This document shows positions 5,207-5,287 of a DNA stretch of 5,287 nucleotides, piece after piece. The notes below the pieces were generated by a model. It was not told the origin of the DNA, ran no database searches, and was given only the letters and a program-made list of their open reading frames with translations. The position numbers and the translations under genes were made by a program. Every line of letters starts with the position of its first letter. Position 1 is the first letter of the stretch. The stretch is from Flavobacteriaceae bacterium (GTDB lineage: Bacteria > Bacteroidota > Bacteroidia > Flavobacteriales > Flavobacteriaceae), in contig JAUXCI010000189.1 in NCBI GenBank assembly GCA_030618945.1, forward strand, positions 1 through 5,287, written 5' to 3'.

Positions 5207-5287
5207 TAGTGCATTAGTTTTGAATTAAAAAACATGAAGTAATAACAGGTTATTTTAAGGGCTTTTTGATTAAAAAATATTGCACTA
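5207..5287. repeat. Long imperfect inverted repeat downstream of the secreted-protein gene
   Basis: The arms 5207-5232 and 5262-5287 are complementary at 21 of 26 positions, starting with seven perfect outer pairs (TAGTGCA/TGCACTA). A smaller perfect palindrome, AATAACAGGTTATT (5241-5254), lies at almost the same centre, so the whole segment could fold into one long AT-rich hairpin. It starts 40 bp after the stop codon of the large gene and reaches the window edge, where it may continue. It could act as a transcription end, an operator or a small non-coding repeat. The inner arms are low in complexity, so part of the match may be chance. The remaining bases 5167-5206 show no gene or clear signal. 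Confidence 0.45.

Noticed and set aside
5241..5270. Intrinsic terminator for the secreted-protein gene
   Set aside because: The AATAAC/GTTATT stem is almost all A-U with a tiny loop and the T run is not directly attached, so it was kept only as part of the larger inverted repeat.

Overview
The window looks chromosomal and comes from a member of the Bacteroidota. The evidence is a secreted protein of about 1,200 residues with a type IX secretion (T9SS) C-terminal domain, two divergent-promoter candidates matching the Bacteroidota -7 consensus TAnnTTTG, no Shine-Dalgarno sequences before the genes, and YqeY and RecX proteins that read like those of the phylum. Class or order cannot be fixed from the sequence alone.

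Layout. Positions 1-1527 are read on the minus strand. In transcription order they hold recX (GTG start at 1488 preferred), a GatB/YqeY-domain gene (940-494), a short interval of palindromes and a tRNA remnant (447-374), a small AT-rich GIY-YIG endonuclease-like gene (373-131), a complete tRNA-Arg(UCG) (130-57), and a hairpin terminator (46-18). The plus strand from 1558 to 5166 is one large gene for a modular, probably T9SS-secreted protein. It has a signal peptide, a jelly-roll-like domain, two lamin-tail-like domains around a choice-of-anchor-D-like domain, a long beta-rich stretch and a sorting domain. It diverges from recX. The last 120 bases hold no gene but contain a long imperfect inverted repeat.

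The most interesting part is 57-475. The GIY-YIG gene lies between a complete tRNA-Arg and a broken copy of that tRNA's 5' half, in the same orientation. The broken copy matches tRNA nucleotides 1-37, ending just after the anticodon. It has lost the invariant U8 and is split by a 20-bp perfect palindrome placed exactly between nucleotides 31 and 32. Without the palindrome, the arrangement is tRNA(1-37), a 15-nt leader, the GIY-YIG gene, then tRNA(1-37) joined to tRNA(38-73). This is what would result if a 296-bp cassette had entered a tRNA-Arg gene inside the anticodon loop while carrying a replacement 5' half that kept the tRNA intact. The GIY-YIG gene is about 28% GC against about 42% for yqeY (hand counts), and its stop codon directly abuts the first base of the mature tRNA. 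I infer a minimal tRNA-targeting mobile gene that may use the tRNA's own transcription unit. RecX, YqeY and the secreted protein otherwise look ordinary.
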